From the NCBI RefSeq assembly GCF_014649915.1, contig NZ_BMTY01000007.1:1-64000 (forward strand): a DNA stretch of 64,000 nucleotides, given 5' to 3'. A program made the position numbers and the translations under genes. This document shows, in pieces, positions 9,679-17,756 of the stretch; positions within the stretch are counted from its first letter, which is position 1; each line of letters starts with the position of its first letter. The notes beneath the pieces were generated by a model. The model saw only the letters and a program-made list of their open reading frames with translations, did no database searches and had not been told where the DNA came from. The stretch comes from Streptomyces toxytricini. Its GTDB lineage: Bacteria; Actinomycetota; Actinomycetes; Streptomycetales; Streptomycetaceae.

Positions 9679-10403
9679 GCCCGCTCTCCTTCCCCTGCGC
9701 CCGCCGGGCGGCCGGCTGCCGGCTCCGCGCCCAGGTAGCCGCAGGCCGCGGCCCGGCACAGGGCCTCCTCCCTGGCCCCCGGGGCGTCGAGCGGCCCGTC
9801 GACGAGCCCTGCGAAGCCGACGGCGATGCGGTCCCCGCCGAGGGGGACGAGGCCGACCTCGCCCTCGCCGTGCGGGTCGAACCGGACGGACGAGCCGGCG
9901 GGGACGCACAGGCGCATGCCGTAGGCGGCGGCCCGGTCGAAGTCGAGGCGCGGGTTGGCCTCGAAGAAGTGGAAGTGGCTGGTGACGCTCACCGGCACGG
10001 CGGCGGTGTTGCGCACCCGCAGCGTGAGGGCCGGCTCCGGCTGGGGCGCGCCGGGGCCGGGTACGACGGCGCCGGGGGCGCCGTCGCCGAGGAGGGCGGC
10101 GCCGCGGATGGGCGAGGGGACCACGGCTAGGCGGGAGCCGTCGTCGAAGACGGCCTCGACGTGCACCTCGGTGACCACGTCGGCGACGCCGGGCAGGACG
10201 TCGTCCGGGCCGAGGACGGAACAGGCCTCCTCGATGGCCTCCGCGAGGCGCTTCCCGTCGCGGGCGGCCTCGCACACGGTGTCCGCGACGAGCGCGGTGG
10301 CCTCGGGGACGTTCAGGCGGAGTCCGCGGGCCCGCCGGGCCCGGGCCAGTTCCGCGGCGCTGCGCAACAGCAGGCGGTCGCGTTCCGTAGGGGTCAGCCG
10401 CAC
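9675..10403 (-). CDS. ureAB: Fused urease gamma/beta subunit (UreA-UreB)
   Basis: The 242-residue protein joins a UreA-like domain (about 1-100, LTPTERDRLLL, LNVPEATALV, VHVEAVFDDGSRLAVV) to a UreB-like domain (about 103-225, VRNTAAVPVSVTSHFHFFEAN, LDFDRAAAYGMRL, VGLVPLGG). Such fusions also occur in Helicobacter and in the orphan second urease locus of Streptomyces. The GTG start at 10403 is preceded by AGGTGG about 9 bases away. The stop overlaps the ureC start by 4 bases, so the two are translationally coupled and probably form one complex. It heads the operon that continues through ureC, aguA and tetR. Confidence 0.9.
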   Translation of the reverse strand: MRLTPTERDRLLLRSAAELARARRARGLRLNVPEATALVADTVCEAARDGKRLAEAIEEACSVLGPDDVLPGVADVVTEVHVEAVFDDGSRLAVVPSPIRGAALLGDGAPGAVVPGPGAPQPEPALTLRVRNTAAVPVSVTSHFHFFEANPRLDFDRAAAYGMRLCVPAGSSVRFDPHGEGEVGLVPLGGDRIAVGFAGLVDGPLDAPGAREEALCRAAACGYLGAEPAAGRPAGAGEGERA

Positions 10404-10431
10404 GCCGATCCACCACCTTTTGACTCGATGG

Positions 10432-10450
10432 GTTAGAGCATCACTCTAAC
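10432..10450. promoter_or_regulatory. Operator-like inverted repeat between ureAB and the permease
   Basis: GTTAGAG and CTCTAAC are perfect 7-bp arms around a 5-base spacer, 29 bases upstream of the ureAB start. Read leftward it includes TAGAGT, a possible -10 element for ureAB. Size and symmetry fit a TetR-family operator; the TetR gene at the end of the operon is the natural candidate. Confidence 0.55.
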
Positions 10451-10499
10451 TCTGGAACGCATGGCACGGAACCATTGACCGAAGAGCAAGGCCTGGGTC

Positions 10500-10510
10500 A
10501 CATTGAATGT
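10500..10510. promoter_or_regulatory. Short palindrome before the NCS1 permease
   Basis: ACATT-G-AATGT is a perfect 5-1-5 palindrome 50 bases upstream of the permease start. It could be a second regulator site or part of the promoter; nothing else supports it. Confidence 0.25.
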
Positions 10511-10560
10511 CGCTCAAACAAAGTGCCACCACCCCCCGCCCTGCCCAAGGGAGTCCCCCC

Positions 10561-11991
10561 ATGCCCATAGAACAGCGCGGAGTCGACACCATCCCGGAGG
10601 AGGAGCGGACCAGCAGCCCCCGCGACCTCGTCTCGATCCTGCTCGGCTCCAATCTGTGCCTCGGTGTGATCGTGTTCGGCTGGCTGCCCCCGTCCTTCGG
10701 GCTGGGCCTGGTCCCGTCCGTCACCGCCATCGTGGCCGGAACCCTCGCCGGCATCGCCTTCACCGCGCCGCTCGCCCTGGTCTCCCTGCGCACGGCCACC
10801 AACCTCTCCACCTCCAGCGGCGCCCAGTTCGGGGTCCGCGGCCGGCTCGTCGGCTCGGTGGTGGGGCTGCTGCTCTCCCTCGGCTACACGGCCCTGACGC
10901 TGTGGATCGGCGGCGACGTCATGGCCGCCGCCCTCGCCCGGCTGACCGGCCTGCCGGACACCGGGGCGGTGCGGGCCGCGATGTACGGCGGACTCGCGGT
11001 GTTCACCGTGGCCGCCGCCGTCTTCGGCTACCGGCTGCTGCTGCGGATGAGCAAGCTGCTCTCCGTCGCCATGCTCTTCCTGCTGGCCCTCGGCGTCGCC
11101 GCCTACGCGCCCGGCTTCACCGCCGCCGCCCCGCCCGGGACCGACTACCTGCTCGGCTCCTTCTGGCCGACGTGGCTGCTGGCCGCCGTCGCGGCCGGGC
11201 TCAGCGGCCCCGTCGCGTTCATCACCCTGCTGGGCGACTACACCCGCTACGTCTCGCCGCGCCGGCACAGCCCCCGCAAGGTGCTGCGGGCCACCTGCCT
11301 CGGGCTGCTCGCCGGCCTGCTCGTGCCGCAGCTGTTCGGCACGTACACCGCGCTCGCCGCCCGCGCGGGCGCCGACTACGCGGGACCGCTGGTCGCCGCC
11401 GCACCGCTGTGGTACCTGGTGCCGCTGCTGGCCGCCGCGGCCGCCGGCTCGGTCGGCAACGCCGGTCTGATGCTCTACTCGATGGGCCTCGACCTCGACG
11501 CCATCGTGCCGCGGGCCTCGCGCGCGACGGCCACGCTGGCCGCGGCCGCCGTCGCCACCGCCTTCGTGTTCGTCGGCTCCTTCGAGTGGGACGTGCAGTC
11601 CGCCATGACCTCGTTCGTGCTGCTGCTGACCGCGATCGGCACCCCGTGGGCCGTGATCACCCTCATCGGCCACCGCCGCTGCCGCGGGGAGTACGACGCC
11701 GAATCCCTCCAGGTGCTCAACCGCCGGGCCCGCGGCGGCGTCTACTGGTACAGCGGCGGGTGGAACCTGCGCGCCACCGCCTCCTGGGCGGCGGGTGCCG
11801 GGGTCGGCCTGGCCGCCGTGTCGACACCGCTGTACGAGGGCCCCCTGCTGGCCCTCACCGGCGGGGTGGACTGCAGTTTCGTCCTGTCGGGGCTGATCGG
11901 CGGCGCGGTGTACGCGGCGCCGGCGCTCCGGCCGCGGCACTCCGCGGCCGCGGACTCGGCGGGAGCGGTCGCCGCCGCGGCGGCCGAGTAG
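10561..11991 (+). CDS. NCS1 family purine-cytosine permease-like transporter
   Basis: The 476-residue protein has about 12 membrane segments and NCS1/CodB-type sequence at its N-half (DLVSILLGSNLCLGVIVFGW, and TNLSTSSGAQFGVRGRLVGS near residue 80). NCS1 carriers bring in nucleobases, hydantoins, allantoin or similar N-rich compounds with protons or sodium. ATG 10561 is chosen over the in-frame ATG at 10507 because AAGGGAG lies about 7 bases upstream. It diverges from the urease-like/agmatine deiminase operon, suggesting that its substrate may feed that pathway; the substrate cannot be read from sequence. Confidence 0.87.
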   Translation: MPIEQRGVDTIPEEERTSSPRDLVSILLGSNLCLGVIVFGWLPPSFGLGLVPSVTAIVAGTLAGIAFTAPLALVSLRTATNLSTSSGAQFGVRGRLVGSVVGLLLSLGYTALTLWIGGDVMAAALARLTGLPDTGAVRAAMYGGLAVFTVAAAVFGYRLLLRMSKLLSVAMLFLLALGVAAYAPGFTAAAPPGTDYLLGSFWPTWLLAAVAAGLSGPVAFITLLGDYTRYVSPRRHSPRKVLRATCLGLLAGLLVPQLFGTYTALAARAGADYAGPLVAAAPLWYLVPLLAAAAAGSVGNAGLMLYSMGLDLDAIVPRASRATATLAAAAVATAFVFVGSFEWDVQSAMTSFVLLLTAIGTPWAVITLIGHRRCRGEYDAESLQVLNRRARGGVYWYSGGWNLRATASWAAGAGVGLAAVSTPLYEGPLLALTGGVDCSFVLSGLIGGAVYAAPALRPRHSAAADSAGAVAAAAAE

Positions 11992-12034
11992 ACGACGAGG
12001 GAACGACCGGAGAGCACAGCCCAGGGGAGGCGCC

Positions 12035-12187
12035 GTGGAAGAGCTGGTGTACGTGGCGGGGAAGGTCGCCAAGGGGGTCGCCGGCCTGGCCTACGCCTTC
12101 GGGGACTTCCTGGTGGGCGCCGTCCCCGACGGCAGTGAGCGCCGCAAGGACGAGCGGCGGCAGGACGGTTCGGAGGGCGAGCGCTGA
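12035..12187 (+). CDS. Small protein, 50 residues, function unknown
   Basis: A GTG start with AGGGGAGG 5 bases upstream opens a frame of 50 codons. It has a hydrophobic Gly/Ala/Val segment (about 5-30, VYVAGKVAKGVAGLAYAFGD) and a charged tail of Arg, Lys, Glu and Asp. It starts 43 bases after the permease stop, on the same strand, and is followed by a strong terminator. A small membrane-associated protein seems likely. I do not recognise a family. Confidence 0.65.
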   Translation: MEELVYVAGKVAKGVAGLAYAFGDFLVGAVPDGSERRKDERRQDGSEGER

Positions 12188-12216
12188 CCCCGCTCCCCCT
12201 CCGGGTCCGAATACGG

Positions 12217-12251
12217 CGGAGGCCCCCCGCGCGGCGCGCGGGGGGCCTCCG
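12217..12251. terminator. Bidirectional terminator
   Basis: A perfect 16-bp stem with a 3-base loop lies between the converging small gene and ilvE, 14 bases from the ilvE stop. Confidence 0.85.
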
Positions 12252-12265
12252 TGGCGTCGGGACCG

Positions 12266-13351
12266 TCAGCCGAGGGGGTGCATCCAGCCGTGGGTGTCGG
12301 CGCGGTGGCCGGTCTGGAGGTCGAGCAGCGCCTTGCGGAGCTTCATGGTGACCTCGCCGGGCTCGCCGTCGCCCTGCGTCCAGGACGCCTTGTCGGACTT
12401 GACGGACCCGACGGGCGTGATGACGGCGGCGGTGCCGCAGGCGAACACCTCGGTCAGGGTGCCGTTCTCGTTGTCGCGCTTCCAGTCCTCGGTGGAGATG
12501 CGGCCCTCCTCGGCGGTGTAGCCGAGGTCGCGGGCGATGGTGAGGAGCGAGTCGCGGGTGATGCCGGGCAGGAGCGAGCCGGTCAGCTCCGGGGTGACGA
12601 TGCGGTCGCCGTACACGAAGTACAGGTTCATGCCGCCCATCTCCTCGATCCAGCGGTGCTCGACGGCGTCGAGCCACACCACCTGGTCGCAGCCGTGCGC
12701 GGCGGCCTGCGCCTGGGCGACCAGGGAGGCCGCGTAGTTGCCGCCGGTCTTGGCCGCGCCGGTGCCGCCCTTGACCGCGCGCACGTACTCCTCGGAGAGC
12801 CAGACGGAGACGGGCTTGACGCCGCCCGCGAAGTAGGCGCCGGCCGGGGAGGCGATGACCATGAACAGGAACTCGTTGGCCGGGCGGACGCCGAGGCCGA
12901 CCTCGGTGGCGAACATGAACGGGCGCAGGTACAGGGAGGCCTCGCCGGAGGAGGGCACCCAGGCGCTGTCCTGCTTGATGAGGGCGTCGCAGGCCTCGAT
13001 GAAGAGCTCGGTCGGCAGCTCGGGCATGGCCATGCGGCGGGCGGAGGCCTGGAAGCGCTCGGCGTTGGCCTCGGGGCGGAAGGTGGCGACGGTGCCGTCG
13101 GGCTGGCGGTAGGCCTTCAGCCCCTCGAAGATCGTCTGGGCGTAGTGCAGCGTCATGTTCGCCGGGTCGATCGACAGCGGCGCGTACGGGACGAGCTCCG
13201 CGTCGTGCCAGCCGCGCCCCTCGGTCCACTTGATCGTCACCATGTGGTCGGTGAAGTGGCGGCCGAAGCCGGGGCTGGCCAGGATCGCCTCGCGCTCCGC
13301 ATCGGACAGCGGGTTCGAGGAGGGCTTGAGCTCGATCGTGGGCGTCGTCAT
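12266..13351 (-). CDS. ilvE: Branched-chain amino acid aminotransferase
   Basis: The 361-residue fold-type IV PLP enzyme performs the last step of Ile, Val and Leu synthesis (and the first of their breakdown) by exchange with glutamate. It shows FEGLKAY near 75, RPFMFATE near 143 and the PLP lysine at 201 in [16 protein letters not shown] 13351 fits the usual family start ([13 protein letters not shown]) and has GAAGGA about 10 bases upstream; the longer open frame to 13426 is not used. It lies downstream of leuB on the same strand but is separated from it by a terminator, so it probably has its own promoter. Confidence 0.96.
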   Translation of the reverse strand: MTTPTIELKPSSNPLSDAEREAILASPGFGRHFTDHMVTIKWTEGRGWHDAELVPYAPLSIDPANMTLHYAQTIFEGLKAYRQPDGTVATFRPEANAERFQASARRMAMPELPTELFIEACDALIKQDSAWVPSSGEASLYLRPFMFATEVGLGVRPANEFLFMVIASPAGAYFAGGVKPVSVWLSEEYVRAVKGGTGAAKTGGNYAASLVAQAQAAAHGCDQVVWLDAVEHRWIEEMGGMNLYFVYGDRIVTPELTGSLLPGITRDSLLTIARDLGYTAEEGRISTEDWKRDNENGTLTEVFACGTAAVITPVGSVKSDKASWTQGDGEPGEVTMKLRKALLDLQTGHRADTHGWMHPLG

Positions 13352-13526
13352 GAGTGCTTGTCCTTCACCGGTTGGGTAGGGCGGACCGCGCTCACGGCGT
13401 ACAGGACGTCCGAGCTTTCCCCGCATTCCGCGGTCTCGCGTTCGATTATCGCCCGCGAGGCGGCTTCGGTGAAGCGGGGAGGTGTGCGGCCCAGGGGAGA
13501 TGGTGGCACCCGGGGCCGCGCAGGAA

Positions 13527-13564
13527 AAGCCGCCGGGTGCGGTGGTCGCGCGACCCGGCGGCTT
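13527..13564 (-). terminator. leuB terminator
   Basis: A perfect 12-bp stem (AAGCCGCCGGGT / ACCCGGCGGCTT) with a 14-base loop lies 22 bases after the leuB stop; read leftward, the right arm ends in TT. Confidence 0.7.
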
Positions 13565-13585
13565 CCTGGGGCGGTGGCAGCCGGG

Positions 13586-14626
13586 TCAGCCGGCTACTCG
13601 TGCGGCGAGCGCGTCGCCGATCCGGTCCGTGCTGCGGAAGGCGCCGTCGCGCTCCGCGAGGTCGGCGGCGACCGCGTCCTCGATGCGGACGGCCTGGTCC
13701 GCGTACCCGAGGTGGCGCAGCATCAGGGCGACGGACAGGACGGTCGCGGTGGGGTCGGCCTTGCCGGTGCCCGCGATGTCGGGGGCCGAGCCGTGGACGG
13801 GCTCGAACATGGAGGGGAAGGCGCCGGTCGGGTTGATGTTCCCGGACGCGGCGAGGCCGATGCCGCCGGTGACGGCCGCGGCGAGGTCGGTGAGGATGTC
13901 GCCGAAGAGGTTGTCGGTGACGATGACGTCGAAGCGCTCGGGCTGGGTGACGAAGAAGATCGTCGCGGCGTCGACGTGCAGGTAGTCGGTGGTGACCTGC
14001 GGGTACTCGCGGCCCACCTTGTCGAAGATGTTCTTCCACATGTGGCCGGCGTACACGAGGACGTTGTTCTTGTGCACGAGCGTCAGCTTCTTGCGGGGGC
14101 GGGCGGCGGCCCGCTCGTACGCGTCGCGGACGACGCGCTCTACGCCGTAGGCGGTGTTGACGCTGACCTCCGTGGCGACCTCCGCGGGGGTGCCGGTGCG
14201 CAGGCTGCCGCCGTTGCCGGTGTACGGACCCTCGGTGCCCTCGCGGACCACGACGAAGTCGATCTCCGGGCGGCCGGCGAGCGGGGTGGCCGTGTTCGGG
14301 AAGAGCTTCGACGGGCGCAGGTTGACGTAGTGGTCGAAGGCGAAGCGGAGCTTCAGCAGCAGGCCGCGCTCCAGGACGCCGGACGGGACCGAGGGGTCGC
14401 CGATGGCGCCCAGCAGGATCGCGTCGTGGTCCTTCAGCGCCTCCAGCTCCGCGTCCGGCAGGGTCTCGCCGGTGCGGTGCCAGCGCTGGGCGCCGAGGTC
14501 GTACTCCCTGGTCTCCAGCTTCACGTCCTGGGGCAGGACGGCGGCGAGGACCTTGAGGCCCTGGGCCACGACTTCCTGGCCGATGCCGTCACCGGGGATC
14601 ACTGCGAGATTGATGCTGGTCGACAT
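13586..14626 (-). CDS. leuB: 3-Isopropylmalate dehydrogenase
   Basis: The 346-residue NAD-dependent enzyme oxidises 3-isopropylmalate in leucine synthesis; in actinobacteria it probably also serves beta-methylmalate from the citramalate route. It begins [16 protein letters not shown], has the loop [12 protein letters not shown], and the metal-site region [23 protein letters not shown] 14626 is chosen by family start and length; the ribosome binding site is weak, and an in-frame ATG at 14662 is possible. A GTCCA-N5-TGGAC palindrome lies 42 bases upstream over a GATAAT -10-like element. Confidence 0.95.
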   Translation of the reverse strand: MSTSINLAVIPGDGIGQEVVAQGLKVLAAVLPQDVKLETREYDLGAQRWHRTGETLPDAELEALKDHDAILLGAIGDPSVPSGVLERGLLLKLRFAFDHYVNLRPSKLFPNTATPLAGRPEIDFVVVREGTEGPYTGNGGSLRTGTPAEVATEVSVNTAYGVERVVRDAYERAAARPRKKLTLVHKNNVLVYAGHMWKNIFDKVGREYPQVTTDYLHVDAATIFFVTQPERFDVIVTDNLFGDILTDLAAAVTGGIGLAASGNINPTGAFPSMFEPVHGSAPDIAGTGKADPTATVLSVALMLRHLGYADQAVRIEDAVAADLAERDGAFRSTDRIGDALAARVAG

Positions 14627-14667
14627 GTCGGAACCGTACTCCGTGTCCCAGCCCTCAGACATATTGC

Positions 14668-14682
14668 GTCCATTATCTGGAC
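14668..14682. promoter_or_regulatory. Palindromic operator candidate upstream of leuB
   Basis: GTCCA-TTATC-TGGAC has perfect 5-bp arms. Read leftward, the spacer forms GATAAT, a plausible -10 box, so a bound regulator would block leuB transcription. IclR-type leucine regulators (NdgR/LtbR) are candidates by function only. Confidence 0.4.
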
Positions 14683-14743
14683 AGTGCGTGTCGTGGGCGA
14701 TCGGTGCGGCGGGTGGCCGGGGGGAAGGGGGCGGGGCGGGCCG

Positions 14744-14768
14744 GGGCGCCGCCGGGAGGACGGCGCCC
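14744..14768 (-). terminator. Terminator after the 44-residue gene
   Basis: An 8-bp perfect stem (GGGCGCCG / CGGCGCCC) with a 9-base loop lies 13 bases after the stop of the small gene and before leuB. Confidence 0.55.
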
Positions 14769-14780
14769 GGCCCCGGCCGG

Positions 14781-14915
14781 TCAGTGCCCGGTCTCGCCGC
14801 CGTTGTCGCGGCGGTCCAGGGCGCGCTGCAGGGCGGCGGCGGCGTTCCTGCGGTCGGCGTCGGCGGCGGAGGAGCGGCGGACGCGGCGGGGGGCGGCGGG
14901 GGTGGTCTTGGTCAT
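14781..14915 (-). CDS. Small Ala/Arg-rich protein, 44 residues
   Basis: ATG 14915 follows AAGGAG by 9 bases and opens a 44-codon frame. It begins [16 protein letters not shown] and ends in an amphipathic Ala/Arg stretch with [11 protein letters not shown]. It has its own terminator and an AT-richer stretch upstream (about 15070-15130) that may hold its promoter. It is basic and without membrane segments. I recognise no domain; coding is supported by the ribosome binding site and codon pattern. Confidence 0.6.
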   Translation of the reverse strand: MTKTTPAAPRRVRRSSAADADRRNAAAALQRALDRRDNGGETGH

Positions 14916-15175
14916 GGTGATCGACTCCTTGAGATCACGGCGCGGCACGGCCGCGGATGAGGGGTTCCTTCAAGGCGCCGGAAGGGGCGGGGGCACTGCG
15001 CCACAGGGGTTGCCTGTTCGGGGCGCGCGCCGCGGGCCGCCATTCGCCGGATCGGCGAGACGTTCGGCTCCTACAAAACTAGGACAGGTGCCGCTGTATG
15101 TCTCCGCAATTACTCGGACTTCCTACTATCTGAGACGGCCAATCCTCCGGACCACCCTGGCCCAGGCCTCCGTTT

Positions 15176-16075
15176 TCAGCCCTTCTGCTGGCGAAGTTCC
15201 CTGATCAGAGCCCTGACTGCGACTGTGGAGGCGGATTCCGGGGTGGTGACGTATCCCACGTTCCGGACGGGCCCGGAGGGGCCCAGACCGGTGACGGCGA
15301 CCGCCTCCCCCGCCTCCCGCAGCGACAGCTCGGGCATGATCGCCATGCCGAGCCCGCGGCCCACCATGGTGAGCACCATCCCGTCGTCCTCGGCCTTGAC
15401 GGTGGCACGCGGGATCCAGTCCTGGGAGCGCCACCACTCCCGGGTGTAGGAGCCGCAGTTCTCGTCCCAGTCGAGCAGGGGCAGCGACCTGGGGTCGGCG
15501 TGCCCGGCCGGGTGCACCAGCGCGTACGCCTCCTGTACGAGCACCCCGCCCAGCAGCCCCGGCGGCAGCCCGGCGGCGGGGTCCAGGGTGGCGATCCCGA
15601 GGTCGGCCCGGCCCGCGGCCACCTCCCCCGCGGTCCCCTCCCCCACCTCCCGCACCACGCGCACCTCCGCGCGGATCCCGGGGTGCCGGGCGGCGAGCCG
15701 CTCCAGCGCCGGCGGCAGCAGGTGCAGGGCCGCACTGCGGAACGCGGCGATCCGCAGCACCCCCCGCAGAGCGCCGTCGGCGCCGGGGCCGCCGGCCGCG
15801 GCCGCGCGCACCTCCGAGCCGAGGAACTCGTACAGGCGCAGGATCCGCCGGGCGAGGGCCGCGGCCCGCTCCCCCGCCGCGGTGGGCACGGCGCCGGCCC
15901 GCCCGCGCTCGAAGAGCACGGCCCCGACCTTGGCCTCGCTGCCGCGCACCGAGTGGGAGACCGCGGACTGGGTCAGGCCGAGCCGCGCCGCGGCTGCGGA
16001 GAAGCCGCCGGTCTCGGCGACGGCGAGGAGGATCCGCAGTTCGTGCGGGGCGAGTTCGGCCTGTCGGGCTGCCAT
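15176..16075 (-). CDS. LysR family transcriptional regulator
   Basis: The 299-residue protein has the LysR winged helix at 7-64 (LAPHELRILLAVAETGGFSA, then LGLTQSAVSHSVRGSEAKVG) and a periplasmic-binding-type effector domain from about 95. ATG 16075 follows GAGGTGG; the much longer open frame upstream is antisense to the neighbour. It diverges from a quinone-oxidoreductase-like gene with about 100 bases between them, the classic arrangement for LysR control of the divergent gene. The effector is unknown. Confidence 0.92.
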   Translation of the reverse strand: MAARQAELAPHELRILLAVAETGGFSAAAARLGLTQSAVSHSVRGSEAKVGAVLFERGRAGAVPTAAGERAAALARRILRLYEFLGSEVRAAAAGGPGADGALRGVLRIAAFRSAALHLLPPALERLAARHPGIRAEVRVVREVGEGTAGEVAAGRADLGIATLDPAAGLPPGLLGGVLVQEAYALVHPAGHADPRSLPLLDWDENCGSYTREWWRSQDWIPRATVKAEDDGMVLTMVGRGLGMAIMPELSLREAGEAVAVTGLGPSGPVRNVGYVTTPESASTVAVRALIRELRQQKG

Positions 16076-16164
16076 GGGCGGCTTCCACCTCGTGCTATGA
16101 GCGGTGTTCATGGGTCGGGTGCTTCCATGAGCCCAACCCCCTGCCCGGCCCGGGGATTCCTTCC

Positions 16165-16170
16165 TAACGT
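16165..16170 (+). promoter_or_regulatory. -10 element of a probable leaderless transcript
   Basis: TAACGT fits TANNNT and ends exactly 7 bases before the ATG at 16178. No ribosome binding site is present, so transcription probably starts at the A of the start codon. Confidence 0.45.
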
Positions 16171-16177
16171 CCTCGCC

Positions 16178-17191
16178 ATGACCGAGAACACCGCGTACGC
16201 CGTGCACCAGACCGCCCGCCCCTCCGGCTTCCCCTCCGCCTCCGACTTCGCCCTGGCCCGCATGCCGGTGCCGGAGCCGGCCCCGGGGACGGCGCTGGTA
16301 CGGAACCTCCTGCTGTCCGTGGACCCCTACCACCGCGGGATGATGGACGGCGGCGAGGGCGGTTTCGCGCTCGGCGCCCCGCTGGAGGGCCGCGCCCTGG
16401 GCAGGGTGGTCGCCTCCCGCGACCCGGGCCTCGCGGAGGGCGACCTCGTCTTCCACCGCCAGGGCTGGCGCACGCACGCGCTGGTGTCGCCCGGCGCGGA
16501 CGGCACGCGCAGGATCCGCCGCCACGAGGGCGTCCCCCTGGAGGCCCACCTCGGCATCCTCGGCGGCACCGGCCTGACCGCGTACGCCGCGCTCACCCGG
16601 ACCGCGGGCCTGCGCGCGGGCGAGGACCTGTACGTGTCGGCCGCGGCCGGCGGGGTCGGCACCGCCGTCGGGCACATCGCCCGGCTGCTGGGCGCCCGCC
16701 GCATCATCGGCAGCGCGGGCACCCCGGCCAAGGTCCGCCACCTCACCGGCGTCCTCGGCTTCGACGCGGCGTTCGACTACCACGACGGCCCGGTCGGCGA
16801 GCTGCTCGCGCAGGCTGCGCCGGACGGCATCGACGTGTACGTGGACAACGTCGGCGGGGACCACCTGGAGGGGGCCATCGGCGCGCTGCGGGAGTTCGGC
16901 CGGATCGCCTGGGTCGGCGCCGTCTCGACGTACAACGGCGACCGCTCGCCGGCCGCGCCGCGCAACCTCTTCGAGGTGGTGCACAAGTCGCTGCGCCTGG
17001 AGGGGGTCCTGGTACGCCACCACACGGACCTGCAGGAGGAGTTGGAGGAGTTCCTCGTCCCGCACCTGCGCAGCGGGCGCGTGGGCACCGACACGACCGT
17101 CGTGGAGGGGATCGACGGCACGGTGGAGGCGTTCCTCGGCGTCCTGCGCGGTGACAACACCGGCAAGATGCTGGTCCGCCTGCCGGAGTGA
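16178..17191 (+). CDS. NADP-dependent oxidoreductase (MDR superfamily, leukotriene-B4-dehydrogenase type)
   Basis: The 337-residue zinc-independent medium-chain reductase carries NLLLSVDPYHRGMM near 46, GGTGLTAYAALTRT near 128 and the dinucleotide site YVSAAAGGVGTAVGHIARLLGA near 151. The family reduces alpha,beta-unsaturated carbonyls or curcumin-like compounds with NADPH. It diverges from the LysR gene, which probably controls it. No Shine-Dalgarno sequence is seen; a -10-like TAACGT 7 bases upstream suggests a leaderless message. The frame open further upstream is antisense to lysR and not coding. Confidence 0.9.
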   Translation: MTENTAYAVHQTARPSGFPSASDFALARMPVPEPAPGTALVRNLLLSVDPYHRGMMDGGEGGFALGAPLEGRALGRVVASRDPGLAEGDLVFHRQGWRTHALVSPGADGTRRIRRHEGVPLEAHLGILGGTGLTAYAALTRTAGLRAGEDLYVSAAAGGVGTAVGHIARLLGARRIIGSAGTPAKVRHLTGVLGFDAAFDYHDGPVGELLAQAAPDGIDVYVDNVGGDHLEGAIGALREFGRIAWVGAVSTYNGDRSPAAPRNLFEVVHKSLRLEGVLVRHHTDLQEELEEFLVPHLRSGRVGTDTTVVEGIDGTVEAFLGVLRGDNTGKMLVRLPE

Positions 17192-17213
17192 ACGGGCCGG
17201 CGGGGCCGGGGTG

Positions 17214-17756
17214 CTACAGGACGTCCCCGTCGCGCCAGTCGAACCACAGGCCCCCGGCGGGGGCGGGCAGGGCCCCGTCCGGCGCCCACACGTACGTCGA
17301 GCCCTCCTCCTCCGGCAGGCGGACCGGGCCGCCGGGCGACAGGGCGCCGATGCGGCCTCGCCACACCGACCAGCCGCGGCCCCCGTACAGGGCGGCGCCC
17401 TCGTCGGAGGCGGAGAGCGCGCCGAGCACGTAGGCCCGGCCGATGACGTCCTCCAGGGCGGCCATCACGGCGCCGCCGAGGCCGCGCCGCCGCGCGTCCG
17501 CCCGGACCGCGACGGCCTCCACGTAACCGCAGCGCAGGGCGCGGCCCGCGTGGACGACCCGCCGCTGGACCACGCTGCCGTGCGCGAGGAGTTCGCCGCC
17601 GCGGTACACCAGGGCGTGCATGCCGCCGAGGGCGTGCTCGAAGTCGTCCTCGCCGAAGTCGCCGTCGAAGGCGCCGTCGAGGAGCCCCCGTACGGCGGAG
17701 AGCTCCTCGGCCTCCAGTTGCGAGGTGTGCGCGAGGCGCGTGCGGGTGCCGGTCAT
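17214..17756 (-). CDS. AAC(2')-like aminoglycoside N-acetyltransferase (GNAT)
   Basis: The 180-residue GNAT closely follows the chromosomal AAC(2')-I pattern of mycobacteria. It shows the HTSQLEAEEL start, DFGEDDFEHALGGMHALV near 34-51, HGSVVQRRVVHAGRALRCGY, the acetyl-CoA loop VRADARRRGLGGAVMAALE, GALSASDEGAALYGGRGW and the terminal WRDGDVL. These enzymes acetylate the 2'-amine of aminoglycosides; in their hosts they may also act on cell-wall or other amines. ATG 17756 gives the family length of 181; the promoter-like CACACT six bases upstream and a missing ribosome binding site suggest leaderless expression. It converges on the oxidoreductase gene. Whether it confers resistance is not shown by sequence. 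Confidence 0.85.
   Translation of the reverse strand: MTGTRTRLAHTSQLEAEELSAVRGLLDGAFDGDFGEDDFEHALGGMHALVYRGGELLAHGSVVQRRVVHAGRALRCGYVEAVAVRADARRRGLGGAVMAALEDVIGRAYVLGALSASDEGAALYGGRGWSVWRGRIGALSPGGPVRLPEEEGSTYVWAPDGALPAPAGGLWFDWRDGDVL

Noticed and set aside
6703..9738. 1011-codon rightward open frame
   Set aside because: It lies antisense to aguA and ureC, both with complete catalytic motifs. It is an artefact of third-position GC.
9679..10416. N-terminal extension giving an 823-residue UreC
   Set aside because: The extension is the shifted frame of ureAB. The ATGA overlap and family length set the ureC start at 9678.
10480..10530. GlnR box for nitrogen control of the permease/urease-like locus
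   Set aside because: GTCAC is present, but the partner half-sites of the GlnR consensus are absent at the right spacing.
12251..14920. 889-codon rightward open frame
   Set aside because: It is antisense to ilvE and leuB, which are certain, and crosses two terminators.
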